Positions 14,658 to 28,326 of a stretch of DNA of 64,000 bases are shown here, one piece after another (position 1 is the stretch's first letter; each line of letters opens with the position of its first letter). The translations under genes were made by a program, and so were the position numbers. Under the pieces are notes generated by a model. The model was not told the origin of the DNA and searched no databases. It worked only from the letters and a program-made list of their open reading frames with translations. The DNA lies in the NCBI GenBank assembly GCA_016709875.1, contig JADJLZ010000005.1:434001-498000 (forward strand), written 5' to 3'. This DNA is from Planctomycetota bacterium. GTDB lineage: Bacteria > Planctomycetota > UBA1135 > GCA-002686595.

Positions 14658-16937
14658 CTAGTTGCCGCTGCCGGCGTTGTTCTTGCCGAGCAGGTAGCGC
14701 TCGATGAACTCGAGCGCGGTCATGCGCCAATGGCGCACGGAGAGCGTGTTGGTGAAGCTGTGTCGCTGGCCGGCGTAGAACATCTCGCGGAAGGACTTCT
14801 GCTCCTTCTGCAACTCGTTCGCGAGCTGGCGCGTGTTGGCCGGGTGCACGTTGTCGTCCATCGCGCCGTGCACGAGCAGCAGTGCCCCGTGCAGGTCCTT
14901 AGCCGCCTTGACGACCGAGGTGTCGTCGTAGCCCTTTTCGTTGTTCTTGGGCAGGCGCATGTAGCGCTCGGTGTAGATCGAATCGTAGTTGCGCCAGTCG
15001 GTCACCGGGCCGCCCGCGATGCCCATGCAGAAGTTCTTCGAGTGCGTGAGCGCGTAGGTGGTCATGAAGCCGCCGTAGCTCCAGCCGCCGATGCCGATGC
15101 GCGCGGCATCGGTCCAGGGTTGCGACTTGAGCCAGGCGAGTCCGTCCTCGATGTCGGCGAGTTCGCTCTCTCCCAGGCGCTGGAAGCAGGTCGCCTCGGA
15201 GACCTGACCCTGGCCACTGGCGGAACGGTTGTCGCAGACCCAGACCACGATGCCGCGCGCGGCGAGCAGCTGGCCGAACATCCCCGCACCACCGTTCCAG
15301 GCGTTGCGCACCTGAGGCGCGTGGGGGCCTGCGTAGGTGTACTGGAAGATCGGATAGCGCCGCGCGGGATCGAAACCGATCGGCTTCAGCACGATCGCGT
15401 TCATCACGAAGCCGTCGCGCGCCTTGACCTCGAGCAGCTCGGGTCGCGCGAGCTCGTACTCATCGAGCGCGGCGACGTGGTTCGCGTCCACGACGCGCTC
15501 CTCGGTGCCGTCCGCGGCGTGCAGCCGGACCTGCGTCGGCGTCCACAGATCGCTCCAGGAGTCGAGGAAGTGCTGTCCGTTCGGGCTGAGCACCACGCTG
15601 TGCGTGCCCGGCCGCTGCGTCAAGCGCTGCATGCCGCTGCCGTCGAGCCGGATGCGGTAGGCCTGCGTCTGGATCGGGCTGGACTGCGTGCCGGTGAAGT
15701 AGATCCAGCCCGACTGCTCGTCGACGCCTGCGAGCGAGCGCACCTCCCACTCGCCCTGCGTGACGGCGTTCAGGAGCGTGCCGTCGGAGGAGTAGTGGTA
15801 GAGGTGCTTCCAGCCCGTGCGTTCGCTGAACCACAGGAAGCTCCCGTCGGCCAGGCGCCGGGGAGAGCCGTTCGCATTGACCCAGGTCTGCGATTCTTCG
15901 CGCACGAGCAGCTTGGGCTTGGTGTCGGTGCTGCTGGCGCTCGTGAGTTCGAGCCAGCTCTGCTCGCGATTCTGGACCTGGAAGCCGACGCGCTCTTCGT
16001 CGAGCCATTCGACGTCGACGATCAGCGGTTCGGAGACGCCGTAGCCGGAGAGGTCGACCCAGCGCACTTCCGGACGGGCAGCGGCGACGATGCCCAGACG
16101 CGCCTTGGGGTTCTCCTCGCCGGCGCGCGGGTAGGGGCTCGATTCGATCACCGGCGCGCCCGGGACGTCATCGACCAGGGTCCACAGCGGCACGCCCTTC
16201 TCGTCGAGTTGGAGGAACGCGATCTCGCTCGAGTCCGGGCTCCACCAGTAGCTCTTCCAGTGGCCGCGGCCGTAGACCTCCTCCTGGTAGAGCCAGTCGA
16301 GCTTGCCGTTGAGCACGGTCGCGCTGCCGTCGCGCGTGAGCCGGCGCTCGGCGGGCGGGTCGATGTCGCACACGTACAGGTCGTTGTTGCGCACGAAGGC
16401 CACGCGCTTGCCGTCAGGGCTGAAGCTCGGCTCCTCCTCGAGCGCGTCGGGCGTGTTCGTCAGGCGCACGACCTTGTCGGACTTCGCCAGCCAGACGTAG
16501 AGATCCTTGCGGCTGGTGAAGAGCAGCGCGTCGCGCGAGGCCGTCATGCGCGCGGGATCGAGCTCGGCCAGCGCGTTCGCGTCGCGTTCGCGCACGCCGG
16601 TCGCGCTCATGATCGCGGCCTTGGCCCGCGCGGGGTCGCCGAAGGTCTCCTCCTTGCCCGTCTTGGCCTCGACGAGCTTCCACTCGGCGTGCCGGCCCTT
16701 CGCGTCGTTGCGCGAGACGAGGTAGTGCTCGTCGTCGGTCCAGACGAAACCCTTTTGCGGGTGGCCGCTGAAATCGACCGGCTTCTGCGGGTCGTAGAGC
16801 GTGTCGAGCGTGACGCGCTTGCGGTCCCCGAGCGCGACCGGCACCGGGCTCGCTCCACCGGGCCGCTTCTCGAGCGATTCGCAGGCGCACAGGCACAGGA
16901 CGAGGAGCAGCAGGGGGCGTGTGGTTTCGTGCATCAT
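14658..16937 (-). CDS. Dipeptidyl-peptidase IV-like S9 prolyl oligopeptidase, lipoprotein
   Basis: The protein has 759 residues. The N-terminus LLLLVLCLCACES looks like a lipoprotein signal with Cys at about 19-20. A beta-propeller with WSPDSSEIAFLQLDEKGVPLW (typical of DPP IV family) fills residues 60-500. The alpha/beta-hydrolase domain holds GIGGWSYGGFMTTY (Ser nucleophile near 620), GAMDDNVHP (Asp) and YAGQRHSF (His). It removes X-Pro dipeptides from peptides in the periplasm or at the outer membrane. Followed 8 bases later by the glycosyltransferase, so probably co-transcribed, though the functional link is not obvious. Confidence 0.92.
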   Translation of the reverse strand: MMHETTRPLLLLVLCLCACESLEKRPGGASPVPVALGDRKRVTLDTLYDPQKPVDFSGHPQKGFVWTDDEHYLVSRNDAKGRHAEWKLVEAKTGKEETFGDPARAKAAIMSATGVRERDANALAELDPARMTASRDALLFTSRKDLYVWLAKSDKVVRLTNTPDALEEEPSFSPDGKRVAFVRNNDLYVCDIDPPAERRLTRDGSATVLNGKLDWLYQEEVYGRGHWKSYWWSPDSSEIAFLQLDEKGVPLWTLVDDVPGAPVIESSPYPRAGEENPKARLGIVAAARPEVRWVDLSGYGVSEPLIVDVEWLDEERVGFQVQNREQSWLELTSASSTDTKPKLLVREESQTWVNANGSPRRLADGSFLWFSERTGWKHLYHYSSDGTLLNAVTQGEWEVRSLAGVDEQSGWIYFTGTQSSPIQTQAYRIRLDGSGMQRLTQRPGTHSVVLSPNGQHFLDSWSDLWTPTQVRLHAADGTEERVVDANHVAALDEYELARPELLEVKARDGFVMNAIVLKPIGFDPARRYPIFQYTYAGPHAPQVRNAWNGGAGMFGQLLAARGIVVWVCDNRSASGQGQVSEATCFQRLGESELADIEDGLAWLKSQPWTDAARIGIGGWSYGGFMTTYALTHSKNFCMGIAGGPVTDWRNYDSIYTERYMRLPKNNEKGYDDTSVVKAAKDLHGALLLVHGAMDDNVHPANTRQLANELQKEQKSFREMFYAGQRHSFTNTLSVRHWRMTALEFIERYLLGKNNAGSGN

Positions 16938-17067
16938 GGCCGGAAGGGGCTGGGGTCAGGTCCGCAGATGATCCCCGTGCAGGGCCCGCCGCGCCAGCCT
17001 CTGCTCGCAAGAGCAGAAGGCGCGCTGTTGCAGTGCGCGATTGCGGTGCGCACTCTGGACGGCCCGC

Positions 17068-17916
17068 ATGAGCCAGGAAAGCCGCGTTCGACTCGTGTGT
17101 ACCGTGCGCGGCTGCGCTCGTGAGCTCAGCGCCGGGAGCGCGAGCCACAGCTGTGTCGCCGGCCACAGCTTCGACCTCGCGCGCAGCGGCTATTTGAACC
17201 TGCTGCAGGTGCAGGACCGGCGCTCGAGCCAGCCCGGCGACAGCACCGAGGTCGTCGCGGCGCGTCGGCGCTGGATGAAGTCCGGGCGCGCGGCGCCGCT
17301 CGCGCAGGCGCTGCTCGAGGAGGCGCGCCGGCTCGGCGTCGGGGAAGGCACGCGCGTGCTCGACGTCGGCTGCGGCGAGGGCTCCTTCCTCGGCGAACTC
17401 GAGGCCGCCTGCGGCTGCGAGGGCTGGGGCGTGGACATCTCGCGCGCGGCGATCGAGGCCGCGGCGCGGCGCTTCCCCTCCGTGCGCTGGGTCGTCTGCA
17501 ACGCGGACCTCGGCCTGCCCTTTGCGGCGCAGAGCTTCGAACTCGTGCTCTCGATCACGGCGCGGCGCAACGCGGCCGAGTTCGCGCGCGTGCTCGCGCC
17601 GGGCGGCGCGCTGCTCTTCGTCGTGCCCGGCGAGGACGACCAGCACGAGCTGCGCGAGCTCCTGCACGGGGAGGCCTTCGCGGTGGACCGCGTGCCGGGA
17701 CTCGAGGCGGATCTGGCGGGCAAGTTCGTGCTCGAGCGACGCTGGCGCCTGGAATGGGTCAACACGCTCGACCGCGAGTCCTTCGGCGACTTGCTCGCGC
17801 TCGCCTACCGCGGCGCGCGCGACAGCCAGCGCGCGCGGCTCGAACGCCGCGACGAGGTGCGCGTCACCTCGAGCTACCAGCTGGCGCTCTTCCGCGCGCC
17901 GCTCAGCGCTTCGTGA
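17068..17916 (+). CDS. RlmA-like 23S rRNA (guanine-N1) methyltransferase
   Basis: The protein has 282 residues from ATG 17068; upstream in-frame TTG starts have less support. The N-terminus CTVRGCARELS...SHSCVAGHSFDLARSGYLNLL matches the zinc-binding head of RlmA enzymes (C-x-x-C ... C-x-x-x-H-x-F-D-x-A-x-x-GY-x-NLL), with one Cys spacing altered. The Rossmann SAM site is VLDVGCGEGSFL (residues 102-113), then GVDISRAAIEAAARR. It probably methylates G745/G748 in 23S rRNA helix 35. It ends 14 bases inside the opposing response-regulator relic. Confidence 0.85.
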   Translation: MSQESRVRLVCTVRGCARELSAGSASHSCVAGHSFDLARSGYLNLLQVQDRRSSQPGDSTEVVAARRRWMKSGRAAPLAQALLEEARRLGVGEGTRVLDVGCGEGSFLGELEAACGCEGWGVDISRAAIEAAARRFPSVRWVVCNADLGLPFAAQSFELVLSITARRNAAEFARVLAPGGALLFVVPGEDDQHELRELLHGEAFAVDRVPGLEADLAGKFVLERRWRLEWVNTLDRESFGDLLALAYRGARDSQRARLERRDEVRVTSSYQLALFRAPLSAS

Positions 17917-18293
17917 GGCGCGTGAGCTCCATCAGGCGCAGCACGGGCTCGAGCTGAGCGAGCAGGGCGTTCGTGTCGCCCTTGCGCAGGATCGCACCGT
18001 GGAAGGTGTGCTTGCGGTAGTCGGCCTGCGCCTTGTTGTCCGTGGTGTAGATGTAGAAGCGCACGCTCGAGGGCCGGATTCGCGCGCGCGCGGATCTCCT
18101 GCAGCACCTCGACGCCCGAAGCGCCCGGCATGTGGAAGTCGATCAGGCCGAGCTCGACCCTGCCGTCCTCCATCTGTTGCACGGCCTCGTCCACGCTCAT
18201 CGCGGTGCGGACGTCGTGGCCCTTCTCCGCGAGGGCCTTGCGCACGGTGTCGAGCTGGGTCTAGCTGTCGTCGACGTAGAGGATGCAGGTCAT
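17903..18293 (-). pseudogene. Broken response-regulator receiver gene
   Basis: From ATG 18293 the sequence reads MTCILYVDDS, then an in-frame TAG (18261-18263), then TQLDTVRKALAEKGHDV and LIDFHMPGASGVEVLQEIR. The protein sequence then continues one frame over as ARIRPSSVRFYIYTTDNKA...AILRKGD...LTRLTKR, ending at 17903. All receiver landmarks are there (DD acid pair, phospho-acceptor Asp in LIDFHMPG, Lys in LRKGD). The frame change falls in a (CG) run near 18081-18092. Its start overlaps the stop of the sensor kinase (ATGA), so it was clearly the kinase's partner. Two lesions favour true decay, but indel error remains possible. Confidence 0.8.
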
Positions 18294-20875
18294 TTCGATC
18301 GCTCCCTGGAGGAGTCGCCCTTGCGCTGCGCGCCTTCGAGCGCGCAGAACCGGTGCTGGAGTGTGAAACGGGTGAACTCGCCGGGTCGCGACTCGAGTTC
18401 GATCTCGTACCCGGCGGCGGCGAGGTCGGACTGCACGGCTCCCATGCCGACACCGCGGCCCGAGTATTCGTCGGGCACGCGCGCGGTGGAGAGGCCGGCG
18501 ACGAAGATCAGGCTGCGCTCCTCACCCGGCGCGACTGTCCGGCCGAGGCTGCGCGCCTTCTCCGCCAGCGCCTCGAGATCGAGCCCCGCGCCGTCGTCCT
18601 CGACGACGATGCGCGGACCCTGTTCGTCGTGCTCGGCGACCAGACGCACCCGTCCAAACGGGTCCTTGCCACGCGCCTCGCGCACCTCGGGGGCTTCGAT
18701 GCCGTGCGAGACCGAATTGCGCAGGAGGTGCGTCAGCGCGCCGGAGAGACGCCGCGCAAGCGCGGGCGGGATCGCGACTTCGCGCCCTTCGACCTCGAGC
18801 AGCACGCGCTTGCCGAGCTTCTCGGCCCAGTTCGGCACGCGCTCGGCGAAGGCCGCGCAGATCTCGCCGAAGGGTCGGGAGTGCAGCCGCTCGACGATCT
18901 CGCGTGCGGCCCAGGCGAGCGGGCCGGGAGTCGCCTGCGCGATCTGATGCGTGAGCTCGTCGAGCGCCTCGATGTCCGGGCGCCGGACCGCCATCTGATC
19001 CAGGATCGCGGCCCCGCTGGGGGAGGCGCTCACGAACAGCTCCTGCGCCTCCTCGAGTGCTGCGCGCGCCGCCTCGAGCAGCTCGCGCATGCGCGGGAGC
19101 TGCGGCACGGCGGAGGCGCGGCCCGTGCGCGCCTGCGTGCGCAGCCCGTCGAGCAGGTCCTCGAGCTCGCGGCAGGCCTGCTCGAGCAGTTCGTTGTCGA
19201 ACACGCGCGCCTCGCCCTTGAGCGTGTGTGCGTGGCGGAAGAGCAGCTCGATATCGGCGCTGTCGAGAGAATCGGGGCGCCCGAGCAGAATCGAGGAGAG
19301 CTCATCGAGCCGCCCGTGGCTCGAGTGGACGAAGCTCACGAAGACCTGCGCGCCTCCGGCGAGCAGGCGCCGCATGGCCGACATCTGGCGCTCGTGCGCG
19401 TCCTCGCGCTCGGCCTGCTCGCGCAGCAGCTTGTGCTTCTCGGTCTCGTCGCGCGCGAGCAGGATCACCCTGTGGATCTCGCCCTCGACCTCGACCGCGC
19501 GGAAATCGAGCACGAGATGCGCCTCGTCGGGCGTGCCCGCGCGCAGCACGACCGCGCGCGGCGCGAGCTCGCGCACCTGCTGCCAGGCGGCGACGGGCTG
19601 CGTGAAGGCGACGGTCAGCCAGGCCTGGAAGGCCTCGGCCTCGATGTCGAAGTCGTCAGCACCCGGGTAGAGCAGCTCGCGCAGCGAGGCGCCCTCGAGG
19701 GCGGACCTGCGGAAGACCTCGTGCGCCTTGCGCGAGGCGCGGCCGGTGACGCTGCCATCCGGACCGAAGGCCACGATCGCCTCGGCCATGCCGTCGAACA
19801 GGCGTGCGATCTCCTCGTGCGCGCTGCGCAGGGCTTCCTCGCGCTCGAGGATCACGTCGGCCATGCGGTTGAAGTCGTGAGCCAGCGTCTGGAACTCGTC
19901 GCCGCTGCGCACGATCACGTGTGAGCGCTCGCCGCGCTGCAGCTTGTGCGTGCCCGCGAGCAGGCGCTGCAGCGGCCGCAGCGCGCCACGGCCGATGGCC
20001 CACATCGTGAACAGGCACAGCACGAAGCCGCCGCTCAGCAAGGTGATCATCGTCCAGCTGACGATCTCGCGGCCGCGCTGCAGCACGGCACGGTTGCGCG
20101 AGACGTGCAGCACCATCGCGGGCTTGCCGTAGATGTCCGGCAGCCGGGCGTAGCTCGAGATGTGGTCGTCGCCAGTCTCCGCGACGTAGGCATCGGCGCC
20201 CGCGGCGAGCTCTTCGCGTGCGGCGAGCTCCTCGGGTTCGATCGGGGTGTCGAGCAGGCGCGAGAACCCCAGCGTGAGGAAGGTCAGTCCCTCGAGGTGC
20301 TGGATCCAGTTGCGATCCAGGCGCTCCGCCGTCACGAGCCGCCCGTGCGCGGGGCCCTCTGCGCCGGCGGTCGTGTGGATCGGCCGCGAGCTCACGATGT
20401 AGGTTGCGTCGTTGAGCGACAGCAGGCCCGTGAACGCGCGACCCGGCCGCAGCAGGCCACGTGCAGTGACGTGCTCGAGGAACCTGGGTTCGCAGGGTTC
20501 GAGCGCGTCGCGCGCGGGGTTCACCTGCGTCGAGTAGACGATTTCCCCGTCGTTGCGCGCGACGACGAAGACCTCGGCATGGATCTGGTCGGCGAGTGCC
20601 GAGAGGGAGACGTTCGATTCGAGGAAGGTTGGCTCGCCCGTCGCGAGGAAGCGCGCCAGGTCGTCCCACTCGGTCCAGTCGGCGAAGGACTCGCCGTACT
20701 CCGCCATGTTGCCCTGCACGATCGAGCGCACGTCGGCGACCTTGCGCACCATCTCCTCGTGCTCGACCTGCGAGAGCTCGCGCATCACGAGCCCGTCGAT
20801 GACCCACAGCGTCGCCCCGACGAGCGCGGCGACCGAGAGCACCACGAAGACGAGTGTCTTGCGACGCAGGTTCAT
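18290..20875 (-). CDS. CheA-like hybrid sensor histidine kinase (periplasmic sensor, HAMP, PAS, Hpt, HATPase)
   Basis: The protein has 861 residues from ATG 20875 (MNLRRKTLVFVVLSVAAL), chosen because the first membrane helix follows at once. A CHASE4-like periplasmic sensor fills about 35-280, closed by a second helix (WTMITLLSGGFVLCLFTMWAI). Then HAMP (GDEFQTLAHDFNRM), a PAS fold (about 370-490), an Hpt-type helix with FRHAHTLKGEARVF (phospho-His near 545), and a CheA-type ATPase (LTHLLRNSVSHGIE, VVEDDGAGLD, GRGVGMGAV). No P5/CheW domain is seen, so it is not a chemotaxis CheA. It signals to the receiver encoded directly after it, which is broken here. Confidence 0.9.
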   Translation of the reverse strand: MNLRRKTLVFVVLSVAALVGATLWVIDGLVMRELSQVEHEEMVRKVADVRSIVQGNMAEYGESFADWTEWDDLARFLATGEPTFLESNVSLSALADQIHAEVFVVARNDGEIVYSTQVNPARDALEPCEPRFLEHVTARGLLRPGRAFTGLLSLNDATYIVSSRPIHTTAGAEGPAHGRLVTAERLDRNWIQHLEGLTFLTLGFSRLLDTPIEPEELAAREELAAGADAYVAETGDDHISSYARLPDIYGKPAMVLHVSRNRAVLQRGREIVSWTMITLLSGGFVLCLFTMWAIGRGALRPLQRLLAGTHKLQRGERSHVIVRSGDEFQTLAHDFNRMADVILEREEALRSAHEEIARLFDGMAEAIVAFGPDGSVTGRASRKAHEVFRRSALEGASLRELLYPGADDFDIEAEAFQAWLTVAFTQPVAAWQQVRELAPRAVVLRAGTPDEAHLVLDFRAVEVEGEIHRVILLARDETEKHKLLREQAEREDAHERQMSAMRRLLAGGAQVFVSFVHSSHGRLDELSSILLGRPDSLDSADIELLFRHAHTLKGEARVFDNELLEQACRELEDLLDGLRTQARTGRASAVPQLPRMRELLEAARAALEEAQELFVSASPSGAAILDQMAVRRPDIEALDELTHQIAQATPGPLAWAAREIVERLHSRPFGEICAAFAERVPNWAEKLGKRVLLEVEGREVAIPPALARRLSGALTHLLRNSVSHGIEAPEVREARGKDPFGRVRLVAEHDEQGPRIVVEDDGAGLDLEALAEKARSLGRTVAPGEERSLIFVAGLSTARVPDEYSGRGVGMGAVQSDLAAAGYEIELESRPGEFTRFTLQHRFCALEGAQRKGDSSRERSK

Positions 20876-21026
20876 GCGCTGGGGGCCGGCGGACGGGGAA
20901 GGGGGGACATTTGTCGCCCGCATCGGACCTCGCGCTTGTGATTCTTGAGGCTCCCTCGGCGCGTCGGCCCTGGAGCAAGAAATTTGTTCCTGGGGTGGCG
21001 GGCTGTGCGCGCGGGCGCGCGTCCTC

Positions 21027-21032
21027 TATCCT
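21027..21032 (+). promoter_or_regulatory. -10-like box TATCCT upstream of the S9 peptidase
   Basis: TATCCT lies 22 bases before the TTG start. Unlike the leaderless-looking cases, here a GGAGG (21045-21049) fits between box and start codon, giving a conventional short leader. Confidence 0.4.
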
Positions 21033-21054
21033 CCCGCATCCACCGGAGGTTCCC

Positions 21055-23098
<2,044 letters not shown>

Positions 23099-23124
<26 letters not shown>

Positions 23125-24431
23125 ACGTCTCGCGCGCGGGCTCGTGCTCGCGCTGGGTGCCGCGGCGGCGAGCTGTCGCTCGCTGCCGCCCGACATCACG
23201 GCCGAACTCGAGCGCGCGCCGCGCGAATTCTGGGTCGTCGCTTCGCCCGAGCGCGAGTGCCTGCCCGAGTTGCAGCTGCTGCTCGAGGAGAAGCGCGCGC
23301 AGGGCTTCCTGACGCAGGTCGTCGGTTTCGATCCGGCGCGCGGACCGGAAGCCGCATGGAAGCGCGTGGTGGCGAACCTGCGCACGCGACCGGGAATCGA
23401 GCGCGCCTACCTGCTCGTGCTGGCGACGCCCGCGGAGCTCCCGATGGGCCCCTGGGCGCTCGAAGAGGAACAGACCGCGGTCTTGAGCGACCTCCCGCTT
23501 GCGCTCGAACTGCCGCTCGCAGAGGCGCGCACGATCTCGCGCGCGGAGCTCGAGGCACAGCCGCGCTGGCTCGTCGGCCGCATCCCCTTCGCGGACGGCG
23601 CGCTCGTCGCACGCGCGCTGCGCTCGGCCTGCGAGTTCACGCGCGCGGGGGGCGAGCGCACAGCACTGCTCGGCGCCCGGCGCTTCCTCTTGCCGGGCGA
23701 CTCCTCGGCGGCACTCGCGCGCGCCAAGGCGGAATTGGTGCGCAACGGGATCGCGAGCGAGCTGTGGGCCGACTCGCCGCCGCGCGATCGCGCGCTGGGG
23801 GAGCACTGGCAGCGCTCGGACCACGGCGTGTGGGCCGCCTTCGGGGGCGGCGACATCACCGTCTACGAGCGCTTCGAGGACGTGCCGCCGGGCCGCAACG
23901 TCCTGCCCGCGAAGCTCAGCGAGGACGTCAGCACCGACTTCCTCGCGCGCTGGGTCGAGCGCGCACCCGCGCTGGTCTATCTGCTCGCGCACGCGAGCGC
24001 GAACCTGCACTCGATGGGGCGTGCGCTGCTCGGCACGAGCGTGCTCGCGGGCTGGGACACGCGCGCGGGACCGGGGCCCGCGCCGCCGCGCCCGGCACTG
24101 CTGCTCGCCAGCGGCTGCTCGATCGGGCAACCAGACGAGCCGCTCGTGCGCGAGCTCTTCGCGCGCGGCTTCGTGGCCGCGTGCGCGGCCTCGACCGCGG
24201 TCAACGGCCCGCTGCCGCTCGGGCCCACGCTCGACGCGCAGCGCGACGTCGCGTCGTTCCTGGCCCAGGGCGCCTCGCTGGGGCCTCGCGGTCGAGCTCG
24301 TGAAGCAGAGCTACGACCGCGCGGCGCGCCGCACGATCACGTGGTGGGTCTGGCCCTTCGCGCGGAAGATCTGGGCCATGAACCTCGCCTCGTACGTGGT
24401 GTACGGCGATCCGTCGCTCGCGCTGCCGTGA
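23099..24431 (+). CDS. C25-like (caspase/gingipain-fold) lipoprotein, frameshifted near the 3' end
   Basis: From GTG 23099 a lipoprotein signal is visible (LVLALGAAAASCRS). The middle carries FWVVASPERE, AELEAQPRWLVGRIPF and late YLLAHASANLHS plus ALLLASGCSIG, a His/Cys pair arranged as in clan CD (C25-like) peptidases. After FLAQGASLG the frame shifts: the continuation LAVELVKQSYDRAARR...YVVYGDPSLALP is in the next frame and stops at 24431. Removing one G from GGGG at 24280-24283 restores a smooth protein. The unshifted frame runs to 24508 in meaningless sequence. Peptidase activity is inferred; it may act with the S9 peptidase it overlaps. Confidence 0.65.
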
Positions 24432-24443
24432 GCGGCGAGCCAC

Positions 24444-27401
<2,958 letters not shown>

Positions 27402-27455
27402 GATCAGACTCCGCTTGGGACAGTTGGAACGCGCAGGATAGCGCGATCCCTTCTC

Positions 27456-28301
27456 TCAGGCGAGCCTGCGCGCGAGTGCGGCCACCAGGCGCGCGCAAGC
27501 GGGCGGGTGCTGGCGCAGGAAGAGCGAGGGCTCGACCAGTTCCAGCTCCATCAGGCGCGGGCGGCCGTCGGGTCCGCGCGCCACGTCCACGCGCGCGTAG
27601 AGCAGGCCCGTGGGCGCGTCCGCGAGCACCGCTTCCGCGAGCTCGCGCTCGTCGCTCTCGATCGGCAGCGCCTCGGAGACGCTCTCGAAGCCGTCGGCGA
27701 AGCGTGGGCTCTTGCGCACCGCGTGCGTGAACTCGCCGTCGATCCACACCAGCGCGCGTTCGCCGTGGCCCTCGACCGATTCTAGGTAGGGCTGCACGAG
27801 CGCGTCGCCCTGCGCGAGCAGCGCGTCGAGGTGCGACTGCGCCGACTCGTGCTCGTGCGCCTCGAAGCGCCGCGCGCCGAAGGAGCCCGCGCCGACGGCG
27901 GGCTTGAGCATCAGCCGCTGCCAGCCGCGCTCGCGCGCCAGGGCCGCGATCGAGCACGCGCGCGCGCGCTCGACCAGCGCCGTCGGCACCGTCGGCACGC
28001 CGCGCGCGTCGAGCTCGACGAGGTAGCGCTTGTGCACGTTCGCGCGCACGACGGCGAGCGGATTCCACAGCGGTGCCGAATGCTCGGCGCGCTCGGCCCA
28101 CGCCAGGAAGCGCGGCAGATCGTGGATGTAGTCCCAGGTCGAGCGGATCACGGTCGGCACGCGCGCGTCCCAGTCCTGCGCCGGATCGTTCCAGGCCGCC
28201 ATGCGCGCCTGGATGCCGCGCGCGGCGAGCGCGGCGAGGAGCAGATCCTCGTCGAGGTCCGTCTCGGGCAGCGGCTTGCAGGTGGCGATGCGCAGGTGCA
28301 C
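27456..28301 (-). CDS. ATP-grasp ligase, DcsG/RimK-like
   Basis: The protein has 281 residues and starts at GTG 28301. Visible ATP-grasp blocks: STWDYIHDLPRFLAWAE, LWNPLAVVRANVHKRYL, MLKPAVGAGSFGARRF (ATP lysine loop), ALVWIDGEFTHAV, and the metal-binding RVDVARGPDGRPRLMELELVEPSLFL. This pattern is that of the cycloserine-cluster DcsG group and related glutathione-synthetase-fold enzymes, which join a carboxylate to an amine or thiol. The substrate is unknown. It is transcribed divergently from the gene at 28327 with only 25 bases between the starts. Confidence 0.82.
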   Translation of the reverse strand: MHLRIATCKPLPETDLDEDLLLAALAARGIQARMAAWNDPAQDWDARVPTVIRSTWDYIHDLPRFLAWAERAEHSAPLWNPLAVVRANVHKRYLVELDARGVPTVPTALVERARACSIAALARERGWQRLMLKPAVGAGSFGARRFEAHEHESAQSHLDALLAQGDALVQPYLESVEGHGERALVWIDGEFTHAVRKSPRFADGFESVSEALPIESDERELAEAVLADAPTGLLYARVDVARGPDGRPRLMELELVEPSLFLRQHPPACARLVAALARRLA

Positions 28302-28307
28302 GGGTCG

Positions 28308-28313
28308 AGCGTA
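28308..28313 (-). promoter_or_regulatory. -10-like box TACGCT (minus strand)
   Basis: On the minus strand TACGCT ends 6 bases before the GTG of the ATP-grasp gene. It shares the palindrome GTAC with the opposite-strand box at 28312-28317. Confidence 0.35.
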
Positions 28314-28317
28314 CCAT
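28312..28317 (+). promoter_or_regulatory. -10-like box TACCAT
   Basis: TACCAT ends 9 bases before the ATG at 28327, too close for a leader with a ribosome-binding site. It overlaps the divergent box on the other strand by two bases. Confidence 0.4.
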
Positions 28318-28326
28318 GCAGGCCGG

